A stretch of 64,000 nucleotides of DNA from Acidimicrobiia bacterium (lineage in GTDB: Bacteria > Actinomycetota > Acidimicrobiia > Spongiisociales > UBA5794), in contig DASWKR010000065.1 in the NCBI GenBank assembly GCA_036396535.1, positions 107,870-171,869 on the forward strand, given 5' to 3'. The position numbers were made by a program, and so were the translations under genes. This document shows positions 60,870-64,000 of the stretch, piece after piece. The notes below the pieces were generated by a model. It was not told the DNA's origin, searched no databases, and worked only from the letters and a program-made list of their open reading frames with translations. Each line of letters begins with the position of its first letter. Within the stretch, counting starts at the first letter, position 1.

Positions 60870-62289
60870 GCCTGCTCAGGCCGTAGACCAGGACAATCGA
60901 GTCGTTGCCCTCAACCATACGGCCACGGCTGCAGGAGTCCTTCCCGGCATGCGCAGAAGGGAGGCAGAGGCTGTCTGCCCAGCGATCGTGACCATCGTCT
61001 GTGATCCGGGCGCAGATGCCGCCGCCTTCGAACCCGTGGCCATTGCGATCGAGTCCGTGGTCCCTCGCATCGAGATCTCCTCCCCTGGGCTCGTCCATGC
61101 CGCAGTGACGGGGGCGATGCGATATTTCGGGGGTGAGACCGAGCTCGTCGAGCGGATCGTCGAGGAGTTGGAGGCGGTCGGGGCGCTCGGCTACAGAATC
61201 GGGCTCGCCTCCGGACCGTTCGCCGCCGGGATCGCCGCCTCGCAAGCGACGGAGGACGCCCCGATCCATGTCGTCGCAGACGATGCCGCCTTCGTGGCAT
61301 CGCTGGATGTCACCGCCCTGGGCAAGGAGGACCTCGCGGCCGTGTTTCGCTGGCTGGGGATCACGACGCTCGGTGCGCTGGCAGCCCTGCCGCGCCAGGC
61401 GGTCGTCTCGCGATTCGGTCCCGAAGGCCTCGAAGCCCACCGGCTGGCTCGTGGGGAGGATCGTGCCACCCATGCCAGAGTCATCCATCCCGATCTCGCC
61501 GTGGAGGAGCGGTTCGCTCCTCCACTCGAGAACCTCGAGCAGGCGGCATTCGTCTCCAGGGCCATGGCGCACCGTCTCCTCGGCGAGCTCGCCGCTCAGG
61601 GAGCTGCCCCGCACCGGGTCGAGGTCGAGGCGGAGGCGGCAGATGGCGAGACCAGGGTCCGGGTGTGGCGCAACGTGGACCCGTTCGACGAGGAGACGTT
61701 GTCGGAGCGAGTCCGCTGGCAGCTGCGGGCTTGGCTCGATTCCGAGCAGATGCGAAGCGGTCGGGGCATACGAGGTGGCCTGGTCCGGCTGCGGATCGCC
61801 CCTCGGGACGTTTCGGACAGGGGACGTCAGCTGGCGTTGCAGGAGGACGCTCGATCAGCAGCGGAGGCCCATCGCGCCCTCATCCAGACGCAGGCGATCG
61901 TCGGAGTCGACGACCTGCTCCAGGCGCGGCCGCAGGGAGGGAGGCACCCCGCTGAACGGGTGTCGTGGCATCGCTGGGGAGAGCCGGCGCCGAGCCCGGT
62001 TCGCGAGGCGGATGCCCCCTGGCCGGGCTCCGTGCCATCGCCTGCGCCGGCTCTGGTGCCTCCCGAGGCGCAGACTCTCGAGGTCGAGTGGGACGACGGG
62101 ATGCCTGCCAGGGTTCGTCTCGGGTCGCGGTGGGTTCCCGTCCTCTCGTGGGCGGGACCGTGGCGTGAGGTTGGGCGCTGGTGGGAAGGCGATGCCGCCT
62201 CCGACCGCTATCAGATCGTCACCTCGGCAGGGGCATTCCTCTGCACCGTCCGGGACGGCGTCACATACTTGACAGGCATCTACGACTGA
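60802..62289 (+). CDS. imuB: ImuB, catalytically inactive Y-family polymerase
   Basis: 495 residues. Y-family layout, but the N-terminus reads LCVWYPDWPL in place of the metal-binding HVDxDxF, and no SxDE motif is present, as in ImuB. Recognisable ImuB parts: LGITTLGALAALPRQAVVSRFG (HhH), DPFDEETLSERVRWQLRAWL, DLLQARPQGGRHPAERV and the C-terminal RYQIVTSAGAFLCTVRDG. ImuB bridges the beta clamp, ImuA' and the DnaE2 polymerase in SOS mutagenesis. dnaE2 is not in the window. Ends directly against plsC (TGATCA). Confidence 0.92.
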   Translation: MERTLCVWYPDWPLRRSGVTQYEPAQAVDQDNRVVALNHTATAAGVLPGMRRREAEAVCPAIVTIVCDPGADAAAFEPVAIAIESVVPRIEISSPGLVHAAVTGAMRYFGGETELVERIVEELEAVGALGYRIGLASGPFAAGIAASQATEDAPIHVVADDAAFVASLDVTALGKEDLAAVFRWLGITTLGALAALPRQAVVSRFGPEGLEAHRLARGEDRATHARVIHPDLAVEERFAPPLENLEQAAFVSRAMAHRLLGELAAQGAAPHRVEVEAEAADGETRVRVWRNVDPFDEETLSERVRWQLRAWLDSEQMRSGRGIRGGLVRLRIAPRDVSDRGRQLALQEDARSAAEAHRALIQTQAIVGVDDLLQARPQGGRHPAERVSWHRWGEPAPSPVREADAPWPGSVPSPAPALVPPEAQTLEVEWDDGMPARVRLGSRWVPVLSWAGPWREVGRWWEGDAASDRYQIVTSAGAFLCTVRDGVTYLTGIYD

Positions 62290-63033
62290 TCACGGGGCCG
62301 TCAGCCTGGCCGCCGCGTATGTCGCAGCGATGACGGCTTGGGCACGGTCGCGGACGGTGTCGAGGTCGGCGAGCGTCAACCCGGCAGTCGGTATCGGCTC
62401 GTGGACCACGGAGCGCACCGCGCCGGGGAAGATCACCTTCCGTCCGGGCGCCCACACCTCCCAGGTGCCCGAGATCGTCACCGGCACCACCGTGAGCTGG
62501 TTGGCGATCGCAATGCGGAATGCACCCTTCTTGAACGGCTGCAGCATTCCCTCGTCGCTGCGCGTCCCCTCCGGGAAGATGATGAGCGAGTGTCCTCGCG
62601 CCTTGGCGGCTGCCACACCCTCGTTCACCGTCGTGTGGACCGAGCTCCCGGCCTGGCGGTCGACCTTGACCATCCCGATGTGGTGCATCGCCGTCGAAAC
62701 GAGCGGGATGCGGTACACCTCCTTCTTGGCGAGGTACCTGATGGGGACGGGGGCCGTGAGGAACATCACCGGGATGTCGAAGTTGGAGAGATGGTTGGCC
62801 ACGAAGACGTACTGGCCTGCCGGGTCGATCCGATCGCGTCCCTCGATCTCGAGGTCGACCCCGCCGACGAACAGGAAAGACCTGCTCCACCAGCGGATGA
62901 TGCGATCGATGAGCGGCGTGTCCCGCTTCACGATGGCGACGACGACGACGATTCCTGCCAGGGCGATGGTGAACACCAGGAAGAGCGGCACCGAGATCGC
63001 GGTCCTCACCGCGGCGACGAGGGTCTTCCACAT
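62290..63033 (-). CDS. plsC: 1-acyl-sn-glycerol-3-phosphate acyltransferase
   Basis: 247 residues. An N-terminal membrane helix (VPLFLVFTIALAGIVVVVAIV) is followed by the acyltransferase blocks: NHLSNFD (NHxxxxD catalytic motif), MVKVDRQAG, FPEGTRS and VVPVTISGTWEV. Makes phosphatidate, the substrate of CdsA encoded upstream. Its stop abuts the imuB stop with no gap. ATG 63033 has a -10 box 8 nt upstream. Confidence 0.94.
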   Translation of the reverse strand: MWKTLVAAVRTAISVPLFLVFTIALAGIVVVVAIVKRDTPLIDRIIRWWSRSFLFVGGVDLEIEGRDRIDPAGQYVFVANHLSNFDIPVMFLTAPVPIRYLAKKEVYRIPLVSTAMHHIGMVKVDRQAGSSVHTTVNEGVAAAKARGHSLIIFPEGTRSDEGMLQPFKKGAFRIAIANQLTVVPVTISGTWEVWAPGRKVIFPGAVRSVVHEPIPTAGLTLADLDTVRDRAQAVIAATYAAARLTAP

Positions 63034-63041
63034 CGCTGAGT

Positions 63042-63047
63042 AGCGTA
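63042..63047 (-). promoter_or_regulatory. -10 box for plsC, leaderless spacing
   Basis: TACGCT on the minus strand, 8 nt before ATG 63033. Confidence 0.5.
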
Positions 63048-63093
63048 GCCAGCCACCCTTTCCACGCAGTCTCCCGCTTTGCGGGGGACCGGA

Positions 63094-63152
63094 TTCACCC
63101 TGCTTGACCTCTCCTTGCTCGGTGTGGCACTAGTCAGGTCGAGCAGGGTGAA
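63094..63152. mobile_element. MITE-like palindromic element, copy 1
   Basis: TTCACCCTGCTTGACCT (63094-63110) faces AGGTCGAGCAGGGTGAA (63136-63152), one mismatch, 25-bp centre. The same element recurs almost unchanged at 63580-63638. Confidence 0.55.
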
Positions 63153-63579
63153 CAAAGCGGCGAAGGCCGAGTCGAGGGGGTGGTTGCGGCGGGGCCCCCT
63201 CGGCTCGGTCCCTGGCGGGACGCTCGCCAATCCCCCGGGGACCGGGGGATTGCGTTGGGGGTGGTTGCGGCGGCGGGTGGGCTTCGCGCGTCGGGCGTCT
63301 CACGGACGAGCACCTTCTTACGCAGTCTCCCGCTTTGCGGGGGACCGACGAGTGCCGAAGGCCGAGTCGAGGGGGTGGCTGCGGCGGGGCCCCCTCGGCT
63401 CGGTCCCTGGCGGGACGCTCGCCGATCCCCCGGGGGACCGGGGGATTGCGTATGAGGGGGTGGCTGCGGCGGCGGGTGGTCCTCGCTCGCCCCGGGGCCG
63501 CCCTGCCCCACGGTCGAGCACTCCTTCTGACCCGTCTCCCGCTCTTTCCGCGCAGTCTCCCGCTATGCGGGGGAGCGGA

Positions 63580-63638
63580 TTCACCCTGCTTGACCTTTCC
63601 TTGCTCGGTGTGGCACTAGTCAGGTCGAGCAGGGTGAA
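63580..63638. mobile_element. MITE-like palindromic element, copy 2
   Basis: Same arms and centre as copy 1 apart from one centre base (CTTTCC for CTCTCC). Confidence 0.55.
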
Positions 63639-63713
63639 CAAAGCGGCGAAGGCCGAGTCAAGCGGGTGGTTGCGGCGGGGCCCCCTCGGCTCGGTCCCTG
63701 GCGGGACGCTCTG

Positions 63714-63772
63714 TTCACCCTGTTTGGCCTGACGGGGTACCACGCCGAGGACCGGAGGCCAAGCAGGGTGAA
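63714..63772. mobile_element. MITE-like palindromic element, copy 3 (inverted variant)
   Basis: Arms TTCACCCTGTTTGGCCT and AGGCCAAGCAGGGTGAA. The centre, read on the other strand, resembles copies 1 and 2 (CTCGGYGTGG core), so this copy is in opposite orientation. It interrupts the block where copies elsewhere read straight from GGCGGGACGCTC into GCC. Confidence 0.5.
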
Positions 63773-63905
63773 CCAATCCCCCGGGGACCGGGGGATTGCG
63801 TAAGTGGCCGAGCCGGTCGGAGGCGGCGGGTGGTCCTCGCTCGCCCCGGCCACCCTGCGCCAGAACGCGACTCCCTCCTGTGCGCTCCGCCCGAGCTCCC
63901 GGCGG

Positions 63906-64000
63906 CTACTCGACAGCCGGACCGACGAAACCGTCGAGCGGCAGCGAGTCACCGTCGAGGGGGACGCGCCACGCCCTGCCGGTCCTGGGGTCGAGGACGA
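63906..64000 (-). CDS. 3' end of an unidentified gene, truncated by the window
   Basis: On the minus strand an open frame runs from the window edge to TAG at 63906-63908, giving about 30 residues ending DGDSLPLDGFVGPAVE. Codon third positions are GC-rich as in real genes here. Product not recognised. Confidence 0.4.
   Translation of the reverse strand, partial: VLDPRTGRAWRVPLDGDSLPLDGFVGPAVE

Larger units (their letters stand above)
63065..63830. repeat. Composite palindromic repeat cluster, no gene
   Basis: Three blocks begin with CGCAGTCTCCCGCT (63065, 63331, 63551), whose CCCGC-TTT/TAT-GCGGG forms a hairpin. Each is followed by a G/C-rich core (CTCGGCTCGGTCCCTGGCGG) and, in three places (63228, 63425 and 63776), by an AATCCCCCGG...CCGGGGGATT-type palindrome. 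Long 17-bp inverted repeats (63094-63152, 63580-63638, 63714-63772) are inserted in the blocks. No coding signal is convincing. The 872 bp from plsC to the next gene hold only this. Confidence 0.85.

Noticed and set aside
63079..63732. Open frames repeating GWLRRGPLGSVPGGTLA
   Set aside because: Produced by the palindromic DNA repeats in several frames; no ribosome-binding site or domain.

Overview
This 64 kb window is a high-GC chromosomal segment from an actinobacterium. The evidence is strong GC bias at third codon positions, many GTG/TTG starts, an actinobacterial-type LexA box, a DUF2469 gene, a whiG-type sigma factor between xerC and rpsB, and an imuA'-imuB cassette. Class-level placement is inference; Acidimicrobiia or a relative is my best guess. 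Nearly all of it is core chromosome in a well-known order, with short accessory insertions.

Layout. 1-2627: the 3' part of a large exported beta-propeller/FN3 protein. 2818-8297 (minus): etfBA, then a salvage and repair run upp - methyltransferase - alkyltransferase-like - deoA - punA. 8388-11199: ffh-rpsP-khpA-rimM. 11229-15933: an ATP-grasp gene, then minus-strand HIT, metallo-beta-lactamase, dodecin, lipoprotein and YbjQ-like genes interrupting the usual rimM-trmD junction. 15974-19376: trmD-rplS-lepB-lepB-DUF2469-yraN. 19441-22178: small ORFs, a crotonase and an RTX-like secreted protein. 22225-26466: comM-dprA-xerC-whiG. 26467-27976: an island with a decayed transposase and a Fic gene. 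28173-40819: rpsB-tsf-pyrH-frr-cdsA-dxr-rseP-ispG-galE-proS. 40853-43053: lipoprotein and dinB. 43200-50493: rimP-nusA-infB-DUF503-rbfA-nrnA-truB-ribF. 50557-52245: exported hydrolase and rhodanese converging on a tandem hairpin array. 52408-56323: a phosphorelay regulator / HEAT-repeat / glycosyltransferase operon. 56417-60073: ridA, rpsO, pnp, DUF6458. 60132-62289: SOS-controlled imuA'-imuB. 62290-63033: plsC on the opposite strand. 63065-63830: a cluster of palindromic repeats, followed by the end of an unidentified gene.

How the genes work together. Most serve the information-processing core: SRP, ribosomal proteins S16, L19, S2 and S15, tRNA and rRNA modification and maturation, initiation and elongation factors, ribosome recycling and RNA decay. 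They are linked to membrane biogenesis (cdsA, plsC, lepB, rseP) and the MEP isoprenoid pathway (dxr, ispG). Overlapping ATGA/GTGA junctions show tight translational coupling. Two gene sets bear on DNA damage: imuA'-imuB under a perfect LexA box, and dinB with the alkyltransferase-like protein.

The most unusual items are a CdsA enzyme with an N-terminal extension of about 880 residues; a recurrent TANNNT box 5-9 nt before start codons, implying many leaderless mRNAs; a composite palindromic repeat family at 63.1-63.8 kb; a hairpin array into which two convergent genes run; a 32-bp inverted copy of an imuB segment next to ridA; and the Hpt-REC-(degenerate GGDEF)-REC / HEAT / GT2 operon. No rRNA, tRNA or CRISPR locus was found.
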